From: an uncultured Clostridia bacterium
Lineage (GTDB): Bacteria > Bacillota > Clostridia > Christensenellales > Pumilibacteraceae
NCBI GenBank assembly: GCA_947089425.1
Contig: CAMUKG010000004.1
Span: 62,001 to 126,000, forward strand
DNA: 64,000 nucleotides
Reading direction: 5' to 3'
Shown here: piece by piece, positions 47,709-57,812 of the stretch
Layout: each line of letters begins with the position of its first letter
How positions within the stretch are numbered: the first letter of the stretch is position 1
Notes under the pieces: generated by a model
What the model saw: the letters and a program-made list of their open reading frames with translations, nothing else
What the model was told of the DNA's origin: nothing
Database searches by the model: none
Position numbers and translations under genes: made by a program

Positions 47709-47766
47709 GCGGCTTGAAAACGAATGCGAATAATAATGGGAGAGAAATAATAGCGAAAACGCTTCT

Positions 47767-48018
47767 TTATAAGAAAAGAGTAATCACTATGATAAGCGCG
47801 GCGCCGGGTAGCCCGAGTATGCCCGTTATTAGCGCGCTTAGCGGGTTGAGCGGCAGATTGAGGGGAGTTAACGCCGACAGCGCCACAAGCAAAAAAGCGC
47901 CCGCAACGGTATTGAACAACAGCCGCAAAATGCCTTTCGTTTTGAGAGAAAACAGCCAGCCGCAAAACACCACGATAAGCGCGCCTATAAAATACGACAA
48001 TAAAGTTTCGTACCACAT
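47767..48018 (-). CDS. bofA: BofA-family protein (pro-sigma-K processing regulator)
   Basis: An 83-residue, almost wholly hydrophobic protein. The family pattern is clear: LLFNTVAGAFLLVALSAL, then LNPLSALITGILGLPGAALI. In Bacillus BofA holds the SpoIVFB protease inactive in the forespore outer membrane. The length matches BofA (about 87). An upstream in-frame start exists, but the extra 34 residues are unlike the family. No clear ribosome site. Its gene is divergent from metK. Confidence 0.85.
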   Translation of the reverse strand: MWYETLLSYFIGALIVVFCGWLFSLKTKGILRLLFNTVAGAFLLVALSALTPLNLPLNPLSALITGILGLPGAALIIVITLFL

Positions 48019-48145
48019 GTTGTATGTGTATGCCGCGCCTTGCGTATATATTCGGGCATGTCCCGTTTTTCGCAATTCGCGGGGCGCGAGAAAAAAAGCG
48101 AATTTTGCGCGGAGAAACAATTCCCGACGAAAGCCTTTGCGCCGC

Positions 48146-48175
48146 TTGACGGCGGACGCAAAAAAGTGGTATTAT
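48146..48175 (+). promoter_or_regulatory. Promoter of metK
   Basis: TTGACG (48146-48151), 18-bp spacer, TATTAT (48170-48175). The leader begins with a small hairpin (AGCG-GGGC/GCCC-GCT type). No SAM riboswitch is recognisable in the 50-nt leader. Confidence 0.55.
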
Positions 48176-48232
48176 ATATTGAGCGCGGGCTTAAACGCCC
48201 GCTGAAAAAAATTGCCGTAGGAGATTTTTGCT

Positions 48233-49426
48233 ATGGAAACCAAACTCAGGCTTTTTTCGTCTGAAAGCGTAACCGAAGGTCACCCCGACAAGGTGTGCGA
48301 CCTAATTGCCGACACCATTTTGGACAAGGCTCTCGAACAAGACCCTTTCAGCCGCATTGCGTGCGAAGTGTGTTGCACTACGGGGCTTGTCATGGTGCTC
48401 GGAGAGTTCACCACCGACGGCTACATAGATATTCCCGCAGTGGTGCGCCAAACCGTTTCGGATATAGGTTACACCAACGCCGAATTCGGTTTCGACAGCA
48501 AGACTTGCGCGGTAGTCACGAGCATTAACGAGCAGAGCGCCGACATATCGGCGGGAGTGAGCGAAGCGCTCGAAAAACGCCGCGCGTCAAACGACCCCGC
48601 CGACGCGGTGGGAGCGGGCGACCAAGGCATGATGTTCGGCTACGCCACCAACGAGACCGAAGAGTTTATGCCGCTACCCATAACGCTTGCGCATAAGCTC
48701 ACCAAAGCGCTTAGCGAGGCGCGTAAGAGCGGACTTTTGCCGTATCTTCGCCCCGACGGAAAGGCGCAAGTTACGGTGGCTTACGACGGCAACAAGCCGC
48801 TTTATGTAGACACGGTTGTTTTAAGCACACAGCATTCGCCGAACGTTGAACACGACGTTTTGGAAGACGACGTAATCGAAAAGATTATAAAGCCCACGCT
48901 CGGCGGCAAATACGTTAACGAAAAAACAAAATACTACATTAACCCTACCGGCAGATTCGTTATAGGCGGACCTGCGGGTGACAGCGGCGTAACGGGCAGA
49001 AAAATAATCGTTGATACCTACGGCGGAATGTGCCCTCACGGCGGCGGCGCTTTTTCGGGCAAAGACCCCACGAAAGTGGACCGTAGCGCGTGCTATTACG
49101 CTCGCTATGTGTGCAAAAACATGGTTGCGGCGGGAGCCGCCGAGCGCATGGAACTTCAAGTGGCTTACGCAATCGGCAAAGCTCGCCCCGTAAGTCTCAA
49201 TATTAACACGTTCGGCACGTCGCCGTATTCCGACGCCGAGCTTTTGGAAATTATAGACGATACGTTCGATTTCCGTCCGCTCAGCATAATAGAAAACCTC
49301 GATTTGCGCAAGCCTATTTACCGCTTTACCACAATAGGCGGACATTTCGGAAAGCAAGACATGACGTGGGAAAAAACGGATAAGGCGGATAAAATCCGCG
49401 CCCGCTTGAAAGAACTTTCGAAATGA
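48233..49426 (+). CDS. metK: S-adenosylmethionine synthetase
   Basis: A 397-residue enzyme making SAM from methionine and ATP. Signatures: [20 protein letters not shown] near the N-terminus, [12 protein letters not shown] near residue 126, and [16 protein letters not shown] near 270. Full length. The stop overlaps the recD2 start (ATGA), so the two are translationally coupled. AGGAG about 9 bp upstream of the ATG. Confidence 0.98.
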   Translation: METKLRLFSSESVTEGHPDKVCDLIADTILDKALEQDPFSRIACEVCCTTGLVMVLGEFTTDGYIDIPAVVRQTVSDIGYTNAEFGFDSKTCAVVTSINEQSADISAGVSEALEKRRASNDPADAVGAGDQGMMFGYATNETEEFMPLPITLAHKLTKALSEARKSGLLPYLRPDGKAQVTVAYDGNKPLYVDTVVLSTQHSPNVEHDVLEDDVIEKIIKPTLGGKYVNEKTKYYINPTGRFVIGGPAGDSGVTGRKIIVDTYGGMCPHGGGAFSGKDPTKVDRSACYYARYVCKNMVAAGAAERMELQVAYAIGKARPVSLNINTFGTSPYSDAELLEIIDDTFDFRPLSIIENLDLRKPIYRFTTIGGHFGKQDMTWEKTDKADKIRARLKELSK

Positions 49427-51660
49427 CGGTAAGCGGCGGAATAGACGAAATAAGATTCCGCAACGAGGAAAACGGCTACACGATTTTGGTGCTCGACTGC
49501 GAGGGCGAACCTCTTGTGTGCGTCGGAACTTTTCCTCCCGTGTCCGAAGGCGAATACGTTGCGCTCGAGGGCGATTTTATCGTACACCCCAAATTCGGGA
49601 AACAGTTTAAAGCGAGTTCGGTGCATTCTTCCGAGCCCGACACTCTCGACGGAATCGTGCGCTATTTGGGAAGCGGATTGATTCGCGGCATAGGTCCCAA
49701 AACCGCTCTCGCCATAGTGGAAAGGTTCGGCGCGAACACGTTTAACGTTATAACGAAAAATCCGTCGCTTCTTGCGAGAGTTAAAGGAATAAGCAAAGCG
49801 AAAGCTTCCGAAATTGCCGCCGAGTATTCAAAAATAGAAAACATGCGTAGCGTAATGGTTTTTTTGCAGGGACACGGTATTCCGCTCGGCACGTCTCTCA
49901 AAATATTCAAACGTTACGGAAACGACACCGTTAAAACGCTTTCGAACAATCCGTATTGCCTTGTGGAAGACGTTGACGGCATAGGGTTTATAACGGCGGA
50001 TAAAATCGCAGCAAAACTCGGGGTGTTGCCAAACAGCGAATACCGTTTGCGCGCGGGAATTCTTTACACATTGAAAGAGGCTGCGGAAAAATCGGGCAAC
50101 ACTTATTTGCCGCAAGAAGAACTGTGCGAGGCTGCGGCGAAGCTACTCGGCGCCGACCTCGACATTGTGGAAAACGTGCTCGAAAGTTTAATAATATCGA
50201 GAGCGGTGAAAACGGTGGAAACCGAAGAGCGCGGCAAGGGAGTTATGCTGTTTCAGGTGTATCGCGCCGAGCACGGGGCGGCATATAAATTTGTGGAGCT
50301 CTTTAATTCCGCCGACATGACGGAGCGCGATTGTTCGGAAGATATAGCCGAGTTCGAGCGAAGCGAAAGCATAACGCTTCATCCCGTTCAGCGTAAAGCC
50401 GTCGAACTTGCTACGGGCGGAAGCGTGACGGTAATTACGGGCGGACCTGGCACCGGAAAAACCACGATAGTAAAATGTATTTTGTCGGTGCTCGACAAGC
50501 GCGGAATAAAAACCGCTTTAATGGCGCCTACGGGACGCGCGGCTAAACGCATGAGCGAAAGTTGCGAGCGAGAGGCAAGCACCATTCACCGCGCTTTAAT
50601 GCTCGGGCGCGACGGCGAGGGCGCGGAAGAACCGCTCGCGGCGGGCGCGGTAATCGTCGACGAGTTTTCTATGGTGGACGTGTACTTATTTCACACGCTT
50701 TTAAAAAGGTTGCCGAGCGGCGTTAAGCTCATTTTGGTTGGCGATTCCGACCAACTTCCGAGCGTGGGTGCGGGAAACGTTTTAAAAGATATCATCGCGT
50801 CGAAAGTTGTGCCCGTAGTGAGATTGGAGCGTATTTACCGACAAAGCGGCGAAAGCTTGATTGTGGAAAACGCGCACAGGGTGAACGGCGGGGAAATGCC
50901 TTTGCTCGACGTGCGCGACGGAGACTTTTTCTTTTGCGCGGCAAAGTCCGCCGAAGAAATCGCCGAAGTAACGGTGGGGCTTGCCGCCGAGAGAATCCCC
51001 AAGTTTTTGGGAGTGGAGCCTTACAAAGTGCAAGTGCTGTGTCCTCTCAAAAGCGGCGCGGCGGGTTCGGTGAACTTAAACAAAAAGTTGCAGGAAAAGC
51101 TTAGGAAAGAGGGCGGCAAATTTATAGACTCCGAAGAATATCGCTATATAGAGGGCGACAAGGTTATGCACATAGCCAACAACTATAACCTCGAATGGCG
51201 CAAACTTACAGGCGGCATAGCGGAGAGCGGCGAGGGCGTTTTTAACGGCGATTTGGGCGTTATAACCGAAATAAGAACGGGAAGCGGCGAGATAGACGTG
51301 CGCTTCGAAGACGGACGGCTCGCCACCTACACGCCCGAAGTGCGAAGTCAGCTTGTGCCCGCCTATGCGATTACTGTGCACAAGAGTCAGGGGAGCGAAT
51401 TCGACGCCGCAATTATTCCCGTGTACGGCGGCAATCCGATGATTATGACGCGCAATCTTTTATACACCGCCATTACGCGGGCAAAGCGAGCGGCTGTGCT
51501 CGTGGGCGATAAATACACTGTAAAGCGCATGGTTGAAAACGATTACATCGCTTTGCGTTACAGTATGCTCGAACGCTTTTTGGCGGAGGCGGACGCGAGC
51601 GAAACTTTGCTGTTCGGAAAGCTTAATGCAAAGGAGAGGAACGGTGCGAAAATACAATAA
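49423..51660 (+). CDS. recD2: SF1B helicase RecD2
   Basis: A 745-residue 5'-3' DNA helicase of the RecD2 class. N-terminal OB-like region ([20 protein letters not shown]), helix-hairpin-helix segments ([26 protein letters not shown]), then the motor with Walker [10 protein letters not shown] near residue 343, motif [12 protein letters not shown] near 411, and the C-terminal motifs [12 protein letters not shown] and [11 protein letters not shown]. It acts without RecBC, in repair or R-loop control. Overlaps metK by 4 bp and the next gene by 17 bp. Confidence 0.96.
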   Translation: MTVSGGIDEIRFRNEENGYTILVLDCEGEPLVCVGTFPPVSEGEYVALEGDFIVHPKFGKQFKASSVHSSEPDTLDGIVRYLGSGLIRGIGPKTALAIVERFGANTFNVITKNPSLLARVKGISKAKASEIAAEYSKIENMRSVMVFLQGHGIPLGTSLKIFKRYGNDTVKTLSNNPYCLVEDVDGIGFITADKIAAKLGVLPNSEYRLRAGILYTLKEAAEKSGNTYLPQEELCEAAAKLLGADLDIVENVLESLIISRAVKTVETEERGKGVMLFQVYRAEHGAAYKFVELFNSADMTERDCSEDIAEFERSESITLHPVQRKAVELATGGSVTVITGGPGTGKTTIVKCILSVLDKRGIKTALMAPTGRAAKRMSESCEREASTIHRALMLGRDGEGAEEPLAAGAVIVDEFSMVDVYLFHTLLKRLPSGVKLILVGDSDQLPSVGAGNVLKDIIASKVVPVVRLERIYRQSGESLIVENAHRVNGGEMPLLDVRDGDFFFCAAKSAEEIAEVTVGLAAERIPKFLGVEPYKVQVLCPLKSGAAGSVNLNKKLQEKLRKEGGKFIDSEEYRYIEGDKVMHIANNYNLEWRKLTGGIAESGEGVFNGDLGVITEIRTGSGEIDVRFEDGRLATYTPEVRSQLVPAYAITVHKSQGSEFDAAIIPVYGGNPMIMTRNLLYTAITRAKRAAVLVGDKYTVKRMVENDYIALRYSMLERFLAEADASETLLFGKLNAKERNGAKIQ

Positions 51661-52555
51661 AAACGTTTTGACGGTTTTGCGCGTGGTTCTGTTTTTGGCG
51701 GGAGCGGCGCTCGGATTTTTCGCAATGCGGCAAATAGGGCTTGCGTATCCCGATTCGGCGCTCGAAAAATACATATATGTTTATTGCGCGGCAACGGGCG
51801 TTGTACTCGGGTTGGTGCTCATGTTTTCGGCTGGCTCGGTTTTGTGGCTCGGAGCCTCGCTTATCGACGGAATTAAAAGTTTGTTGCGCGGAGCTAAACC
51901 GAGCAATATCGTTTGCGTGCTCGTGTGCATTACGCTCGGCGTTGTGCTCACGTGGCTTTTCGATTTTTTGGTGTCGTTAGTCTTGGAGCTCATAGAATTG
52001 CGCATAATACTCGACGTGGTGTTCGCGTTCGTTTCGATAAGTTTGCTGTCGGTAGGTGCGTTTAAAATAATTCCCGCGCAAAAGGTAAACGAGAGGCACG
52101 CAAAAAATGCGCTCGACGATTTTAAAAGCGGTTACGTTTTAACGGCGTCGGCGCTGTGTTGCGACGGCATAGACATGTTTTGCGGCGAATGGCTTATTAT
52201 GCCGCTCACGGTGCTCGATTGCACAGTCGGCGAGCTTATAGGACGAGGTGTGGCGGGCGAAAAAGCGCTTGCGGCTTACCGCAGACTTTTGGATAAAGGT
52301 CGGGTTGTTACCGTTTCGGCGTCAAACAAAACGTCGGAGCGAGAAGCGATTTTCGCATACGCCCGCGAACACCGTTGTCGCGTTATTGCGGCAACAGCGT
52401 GCGAGTTCGGCGACGCGGAAGGAGTTCCCGTACTCGGTTTTACAACGCTCTGCGACATCGAAGATTTTTCGAACGCGCGCGTGTTTACAGAAAAAGAATG
52501 CGCGGCATCCGAAACCGAAACGAGTTCCTATGCCCAAGCGATTGACGAAACGTGA
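51644..52555 (+). CDS. YacL-like membrane protein with degenerate PIN domain
   Basis: A 303-residue protein: about four membrane helices in the first 150 residues (VLRVVLFLAGAALGFFAMRQ, VYCAATGVVLGLVLMFSA, VCVLVCITLGVVLTWLFDFL, IILDVVFAFVSISLL), then a cytoplasmic domain of the PIN type (YVLTASALCCDGIDMFC, LIMPLTVLDCTVGELI, RVIAATACEFGDAEGVPVLG). In YacL/PIN nucleases the first strand reads LDTSxLIDG; here it is LTASALCCDG, so the first catalytic Asp is missing. The start is GTG with AAGGAG 8 bp before, inside the end of recD2. Nuclease activity is doubtful. Confidence 0.65.
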   Translation: MRKYNKNVLTVLRVVLFLAGAALGFFAMRQIGLAYPDSALEKYIYVYCAATGVVLGLVLMFSAGSVLWLGASLIDGIKSLLRGAKPSNIVCVLVCITLGVVLTWLFDFLVSLVLELIELRIILDVVFAFVSISLLSVGAFKIIPAQKVNERHAKNALDDFKSGYVLTASALCCDGIDMFCGEWLIMPLTVLDCTVGELIGRGVAGEKALAAYRRLLDKGRVVTVSASNKTSEREAIFAYAREHRCRVIAATACEFGDAEGVPVLGFTTLCDIEDFSNARVFTEKECAASETETSSYAQAIDET

Positions 52556-52621
52556 AAAAGGGTATAAAATATATAAGCGTGTAGGTGTGCGCTATAATGC
52601 GCGGCACGATAAAAGGGCGGT

Positions 52622-54067
52622 ATGAGCATACAGAAAAAAGCGTCGCCTTCGGCGAACAGAATTTTATACGGAACGGGCGGACTTGCCGCAGTGACGGAAG
52701 TCGTTTTTCTGTTGCTCTTTTTAACGTGGTTTTCGCATGTTCACAACGTGGCTTTGCTTGTCGCGGCGGCGTCGGGCGTGGCTCTTCCCGTTTTGCTTAT
52801 GCCTCTCGTTTATGCGTTGGTGAACGGTAACACTTCGATTGCTACCGGTCGCTATCATATTCCGTTCGTTGTGTCGGGGCTCGGTTCGGGGCTCACGTTC
52901 GTTCTTATGCTTGTGCCGGGTAAAATTCATCCCGTTGCGCAAGGCTTCGCTCTTTTCGGATTGTTGTTTGCTCACTCGCTTTGTATGCAAACGTTTTTGT
53001 ATACCTATGCTTCCATAGGAAAGCGGTTCGACCCGAGCGGCGAAGCGGGCAACTTGCGCGGCGTTTTCGCAATGCTGTCGCTCGCCATTGCGGCTCTTGC
53101 TATTGTTTTTTTGTTCGACGCGTCGCGCGATTCGGTGCGCGCTGTTGCGGCGGTTGCGGCAATAGTTGCGGTTGTTACGGTTGCTACCGTGTATTTCACT
53201 ACGGTAAGCGCTATGCCCGCCTACGTGAGGTTGGAACCTCGCCATAAACGAAGCGTGAAAGAGACGTATTCGCGTTTTTGCGCGCCGCTCAAAAACAGTT
53301 CGGCGAGAATACTCGTGTCTTCCGCTTTCATGCTGTGCACGGGCGCGGCTTTTGCCGCCGTCGCTCTTCCCGAGTTCGTTTTTTCGTATATGTTCAAAAT
53401 AAACGGCGGTTTTAAGCCCGCAGTGCTTATTGCGGCGGTTCTCGTTCCGCCGGTAGGAATGTTTGTGTATCGATATTTGAAGCGTAGCGGAAATAAAGCC
53501 GCAGTTACGGCGGCTGTTGCCGTAGCGTCCGTTCAGCTCGTTTTAACGGCGGTTGTCGCGGTTTCTGTCTTTGTGTCTTTTCCGCTTGCGGTCGAAGCGT
53601 CGGTTTTGTTTTCGTTTGCCGCTGTTGTGGGAATAACTTTGGCTACGGTGCTCGTGTGCGACGGCGGGAATAACGAACGCGCCGAGTCGCTCACAAATTC
53701 CACTTTCGGTAGATATTACTGTTTTCGCAACTGCGTTTCGGCAATAGGAATTGCAGCCGGGCTCGCACTCGCTTGCGTAGTTCGCATAATAGAGGGCAAT
53801 GCGGGCGGCGTCGCGGCGGCGGTTGCGTCGTGCGCGATTTATGCTTGCATAATTCTTGCGGGCACGCTTTTGGGAAGGTTCGGCTATTTGGGCAAAACGG
53901 AGAAAGAAAAGCGAAAGAGAAAGCGTTCCGATAGCGAAGAACGGCAAGTCGAAAGCGAAGAGCCGCAACTCGAAAAAGAAAAATTCGAACGGGCTGCGCA
54001 AGATTTAGAAGAAAAAGCGAACAATGAGCCGCTTTCGTTAAATTCCGATTTTAAGGAGGTCGAATAA
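52622..54067 (+). CDS. MFS/GPH-like multi-span membrane protein
   Basis: A 481-residue protein with about eleven to twelve membrane segments (AAVTEVVFLLLFLTWFSHVH, IPFVVSGLGSGLTFVLML, VALLVAAASGVALPVLLMPL, and others) and a charged, Glu-rich cytoplasmic tail of about 55 residues (KRKRKRSDSEERQVESEEPQ). The topology fits the major facilitator superfamily, but the usual loop motifs are not clear, so the substrate is unknown. The gene is followed directly (2 bp) by the small gene at 54070. Confidence 0.7.
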   Translation: MSIQKKASPSANRILYGTGGLAAVTEVVFLLLFLTWFSHVHNVALLVAAASGVALPVLLMPLVYALVNGNTSIATGRYHIPFVVSGLGSGLTFVLMLVPGKIHPVAQGFALFGLLFAHSLCMQTFLYTYASIGKRFDPSGEAGNLRGVFAMLSLAIAALAIVFLFDASRDSVRAVAAVAAIVAVVTVATVYFTTVSAMPAYVRLEPRHKRSVKETYSRFCAPLKNSSARILVSSAFMLCTGAAFAAVALPEFVFSYMFKINGGFKPAVLIAAVLVPPVGMFVYRYLKRSGNKAAVTAAVAVASVQLVLTAVVAVSVFVSFPLAVEASVLFSFAAVVGITLATVLVCDGGNNERAESLTNSTFGRYYCFRNCVSAIGIAAGLALACVVRIIEGNAGGVAAAVASCAIYACIILAGTLLGRFGYLGKTEKEKRKRKRSDSEERQVESEEPQLEKEKFERAAQDLEEKANNEPLSLNSDFKEVE

Positions 54068-54069
54068 AT

Positions 54070-54441
54070 TTGTTTACTATTCGCGAATGCATGAAAGGCG
54101 CTCCCGCATGCGATGAAAATTGTCGCGAACACGCTTGCGCTCTTTGCGAGCGTCTTAACGCGGATTTTAGCGAAGGAGACAGAATTTTCGTTCTCGACGA
54201 CGACGGCGCGAAAGCTGCGGGCGTGCTCGGGCTCAAAGGCGGCAAAGTGCTCGTTAAAGGCGTGTTCGGAGAGGCGGACGCCGCATATAAAGAGCTCGTT
54301 TTGCGCGCAATGCTCAACGTGTGCCGCAATATGAACCCCATAACGGTGAGAGCGGAAAACTCCGATTTTAATTATTCCGTTTTCGGTTTTGCACCGAAAG
54401 ACGGCGGTATGGAAGTTCACAACAAAAGCATAACTTTTTAA
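54070..54441 (+). CDS. Small GNAT-like protein lacking the acetyl-CoA motif
   Basis: A 123-residue protein starting at TTG, with GGAGGT at 54055-54060. The first 30 residues hold four cysteines (CMKGAPACDENCREHAC). The rest follows the secondary-structure pattern of a reduced GNAT fold (DRIFVLDDDGAKAAGVLGL, LVLRAMLNVCRNM, FNYSVFGF), but the R/QxxGxG/A loop that binds acetyl-CoA is absent. Co-transcribed with the membrane protein before it. Function unknown. Confidence 0.6.
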   Translation: MFTIRECMKGAPACDENCREHACALCERLNADFSEGDRIFVLDDDGAKAAGVLGLKGGKVLVKGVFGEADAAYKELVLRAMLNVCRNMNPITVRAENSDFNYSVFGFAPKDGGMEVHNKSITF

Positions 54442-54499
54442 TATTTTATCGTAGCTCTTTGAGGCTATGCGAAAAAAGAAACAACAAGGAGAAAAGCGT

Positions 54500-56131
54500 A
54501 TGAAGACCGACATTGAAATTGCTACCGAAGCAAAACTGTTGCCAATCGAAAAGGTGGCGAAGAAGTTAGGCATACAAAAGAACGACTTAAAACCTTACGG
54601 CAACTATATGGCAAAGGTTAAGCCGCAAACGGGGAACGGCAAAGTTATTCTCGTTACGGCGATAAATCCCACCGCCGCAGGCGAGGGAAAAACCACAGTG
54701 AGCATAGGGCTTGCCGACGCCATGAACAGGCTGGGGCTCAAAGTTTGTTTGGCTTTGCGCGAGCCGTCGCTCGGTCCTGTGTTCGGAATAAAAGGGGGTG
54801 CGGCGGGAGGCGGTTACGCTCAAATCGCGCCTATGGACGACATAAATCTTCATTTCACAGGCGACCTTCACGCTATCACTTCGGCAAATAATTTGCTCGC
54901 GGCTATGCTTGATAATCACGTCTATTTCGGCAACGAACTCGGAATAGAAAAGGTTACGTTTCACCGTTGCCTCGATATGAACGACCGCGCGCTTCGATTT
55001 ATTCGTTGCGGTTTGAAATATAACGAGCGCGACGATTCGTTCGATATTACCGCCGCAAGCGAAGTTATGGCGGCGCTGTGCCTCAGCCGCGACCAAGCGG
55101 ACCTTAAAAGGCGTTTGGGAAATATAATAGTGGGATATAAAAAAGACGGAACGCCTGTGCGTTGCCGCGAGCTCAAAGCTGACGAGGCAATGACGATATT
55201 ACTAAAAGACGCTATTTCGCCCAATCTCGTGCAAACGCTCGAAGGAGTTCCCGCATTTGTGCACGGCGGACCGTTTGCCAACATTGCTCACGGATGCAAC
55301 AGCATAACCGCTACTCGCACAGCTATGCACTATGCCGATTACGTTGTTACCGAAGCGGGGTTCGGAGCCGATTTGGGCGCCGAAAAATTCCTCGACATAA
55401 AGTGCAGAGCGGCGGGCATAAAACCCGAAGCGGTGGTTGTGGTGGCAACGGTGCGCGCACTCAAATGCGGCGGCGGAAAGAGCAAAGAAACTCTTTCGGA
55501 GCGCGACGACGAGGCGCTTAAAGCGGGACTCGGCAATCTTATGAAACACGTCGAAAATATCGTAAAAGTGTATTCGCGCAAATGCGTGGTGGCAATCAAC
55601 CGCTTCGCGTCCGACGAAGACGGCGAAATCGAGCTCGTTGAAAAGGCTTGCAGCGAGCAAGGCGTTAGCGCAGTGTGCGTAAACGTGTGGGGAGAGGGCG
55701 GCAAAGGCGGCGTAGCTCTTGCCGAAAAGGTTAAAGAGCTTTGCCTGCAACCCGATAAGCCGTTTACCTATTGCTACGAGCTTAACGAAAGCGTGGAAGA
55801 GAAAATAAGCGCTGTGGCGACTAAAATATACGGGGCGGACGGAGTGGAATACGAGCCCGCCGCACGCGAAATGCTTGAAAAAATAAAGGGAACCGAGTGG
55901 GAAAAATATCCCGTTTGCATAGCCAAAACGCAATATTCGCTGAGCGACAACCCCGAACTTTTGGGGCGACCGAGCGGGTTTAAAATTCGCATACGCGATT
56001 TGACGGTGAGAGCGGGAGCCGAATTTATTGTGGCGCTTGCGGGGAATATCTTGCTTATGCCCGGTCTTAGCAAATTTCCCAACGCCGAAAAGATGAAAAT
56101 AGACGGCGATAAAATTGAAGGACTTTTTTAA
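54500..56131 (+). CDS. fhs: Formate-tetrahydrofolate ligase
   Basis: A 543-residue ATP-dependent enzyme making 10-formyl-THF from formate, for purine synthesis or the methyl branch of acetogenesis. ATP-binding loop AGEGKTTVSIGLADA near residue 65; LREPSLGPVFGIKGGAAGGG and GGPFANIAHGCNS are family signatures. AAGGAG 9 bp before ATG 54500 sets the start. No other Wood-Ljungdahl genes are in the window, so a purine/serine role is as likely as acetogenesis. Confidence 0.97.
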   Translation: MKTDIEIATEAKLLPIEKVAKKLGIQKNDLKPYGNYMAKVKPQTGNGKVILVTAINPTAAGEGKTTVSIGLADAMNRLGLKVCLALREPSLGPVFGIKGGAAGGGYAQIAPMDDINLHFTGDLHAITSANNLLAAMLDNHVYFGNELGIEKVTFHRCLDMNDRALRFIRCGLKYNERDDSFDITAASEVMAALCLSRDQADLKRRLGNIIVGYKKDGTPVRCRELKADEAMTILLKDAISPNLVQTLEGVPAFVHGGPFANIAHGCNSITATRTAMHYADYVVTEAGFGADLGAEKFLDIKCRAAGIKPEAVVVVATVRALKCGGGKSKETLSERDDEALKAGLGNLMKHVENIVKVYSRKCVVAINRFASDEDGEIELVEKACSEQGVSAVCVNVWGEGGKGGVALAEKVKELCLQPDKPFTYCYELNESVEEKISAVATKIYGADGVEYEPAAREMLEKIKGTEWEKYPVCIAKTQYSLSDNPELLGRPSGFKIRIRDLTVRAGAEFIVALAGNILLMPGLSKFPNAEKMKIDGDKIEGLF

Positions 56132-56159
56132 AAATCGAATTTAAAGACGGAATAAAATT

Positions 56160-57788
56160 ATGGGAAACTTTATTGAAGAAATTATAGACGCCGACCTTGC
56201 GGCGGGACGCGAAACGGAAATCGTTACAAGATTTCCGCCCGAACCGAACGGCTATTTGCACATAGGGCACGCGAAAGCGATATGCCTAAACGTGGCTATG
56301 GCTAAAAAATACGGCGGCAAATGCAACTTGCGTTTCGACGACACAAACCCCGTTAAAGAGGAAGACGAATACGTTCAATCGATTATTGAAGACGCGCGTT
56401 GGCTCGGGTGGAACGGCGACATATATTTCGCGTCAGACTACTTCGAAATAATGTATGACGCGGCTGTTCGGCTCATTAAAAAGGGCAAAGCATATATCGA
56501 CGACGTGACTCCCGAAGAAATGAAGAAAATGCGCGGCACGCTGACCGAACCCGGCATAGAGAGCAAATACCGCAACCGTCCCGCGAGCGAGAGCCTCGAA
56601 CTTTTTGCTCAAATGCGCGACGGAAAAATTGCGGACGGCGCTCTCGTTCTTCGCGCCAAAATCGATATGGCGAGCCCCAACATAAATATGCGCGACCCCA
56701 TTATATACAGGGTTTTACGCGCGCACCATCACCGTCAGGGCGACCGTTGGTGCGTTTATCCCATGTACGATTTCGCACACCCAATAGAGGACGCGGTGGA
56801 GGGAATAAGTCACAGCATTTGCACGCTCGAATTCGAAGACCACCGCCCGCTTTATGACTGGGTGCTGAAAGAGGCTGAATTTCCGCATCCGCCGCATCAA
56901 TACGAATTTGCGCGCCTTAATCTTGAACGCACAATTATGAGCAAACGGTACCTTAAAAAGCTTGTCGATGAAAAATTTGTTTCGGGTTGGGACGACCCGC
57001 GCATGCCGACTATCGCGGGGCTACGTCGCAGAGGTTACACGCCGTCGTCTGTTCGAGAGTTTTGCGAGAGAATAGGCGTTGCGAAAGCGAACAGCGAGGT
57101 GGAAGCGGGGCAGTTGGAGAGTTGCATACGCGAAGAACTGAACGCGAACGCACCGCGCGCTATGGCGGTGCTCGAACCGCTCGAACTCGTGCTCGAAAAC
57201 GTTCCAGACGATTTTTGCGAGGAAATGGAATTCGAAGTAAATCCGTTCGCGCCCGAGAGCGGCACTCGCAAGATATACCTAACCAAAAAGATTTATATAG
57301 AAAAAAGCGATTTTGCGGTAGTGCCTCCGCCAAAATATAAACGCCTTACGCTTAACGGAACAGTCAGGCTCAAAAGCGGATATATTATAAAGTGCACGGG
57401 TTACGACGGAACGCCCGAAAACGTGACGAGAGTGCGCGCCGAAATAATTGAGGGCACGAAGAGCGGGCACGACAACAGCGGCATAAAAGTTAAGGGAGTT
57501 ATTCACTGGGTTAATTCCAAAGCGAAAAAAGCTAACGTGCGATTATACGACTATCTTTTGATTGCCGACGATTCGTTGCCCGATTTCAACGACAGATTAA
57601 ACCGCGAATCGTTAATCGAAAAAGACGCGCTTGTGGAAGAGCGGGTGGCGAACGCCGAAAAAGGCGAGTCGTTTCAATTCTTGCGTCAGGGATATTTTTG
57701 CCGCGACATTAAAGAGAGCGGGCTTGTGTTTAACCGCATAGTGGGATTAAAAGACGCCTACAATAAGCCGAACGCGGCGGCGAAATAG
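56160..57788 (+). CDS. glnS: Glutaminyl-tRNA synthetase
   Basis: Class I synthetase of 542 residues. HIGH motif in PNGYLHIGHAKAICLN near residue 31, LRFDDTNPVKEEDEYV, and the KMSKS-like loop IMSKR near residue 259; a C-terminal two-barrel anticodon-binding domain follows. Most Firmicutes instead make Gln-tRNA by GatCAB; GlnS in Clostridia is a later acquisition. It starts 28 bp after fhs. Confidence 0.97.
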   Translation: MGNFIEEIIDADLAAGRETEIVTRFPPEPNGYLHIGHAKAICLNVAMAKKYGGKCNLRFDDTNPVKEEDEYVQSIIEDARWLGWNGDIYFASDYFEIMYDAAVRLIKKGKAYIDDVTPEEMKKMRGTLTEPGIESKYRNRPASESLELFAQMRDGKIADGALVLRAKIDMASPNINMRDPIIYRVLRAHHHRQGDRWCVYPMYDFAHPIEDAVEGISHSICTLEFEDHRPLYDWVLKEAEFPHPPHQYEFARLNLERTIMSKRYLKKLVDEKFVSGWDDPRMPTIAGLRRRGYTPSSVREFCERIGVAKANSEVEAGQLESCIREELNANAPRAMAVLEPLELVLENVPDDFCEEMEFEVNPFAPESGTRKIYLTKKIYIEKSDFAVVPPPKYKRLTLNGTVRLKSGYIIKCTGYDGTPENVTRVRAEIIEGTKSGHDNSGIKVKGVIHWVNSKAKKANVRLYDYLLIADDSLPDFNDRLNRESLIEKDALVEERVANAEKGESFQFLRQGYFCRDIKESGLVFNRIVGLKDAYNKPNAAAK

Positions 57789-57812
57789 AAATTAAAAAAG
57801 CGGAGGAGCGCT

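Noticed and set aside
46127-47766. T-box leaders before the aminoacyl-tRNA synthetase genes
   Set aside because: No GGTGG-ACCGCG T-box core before metG, proS, glnS or alaS; the gaps are too short.
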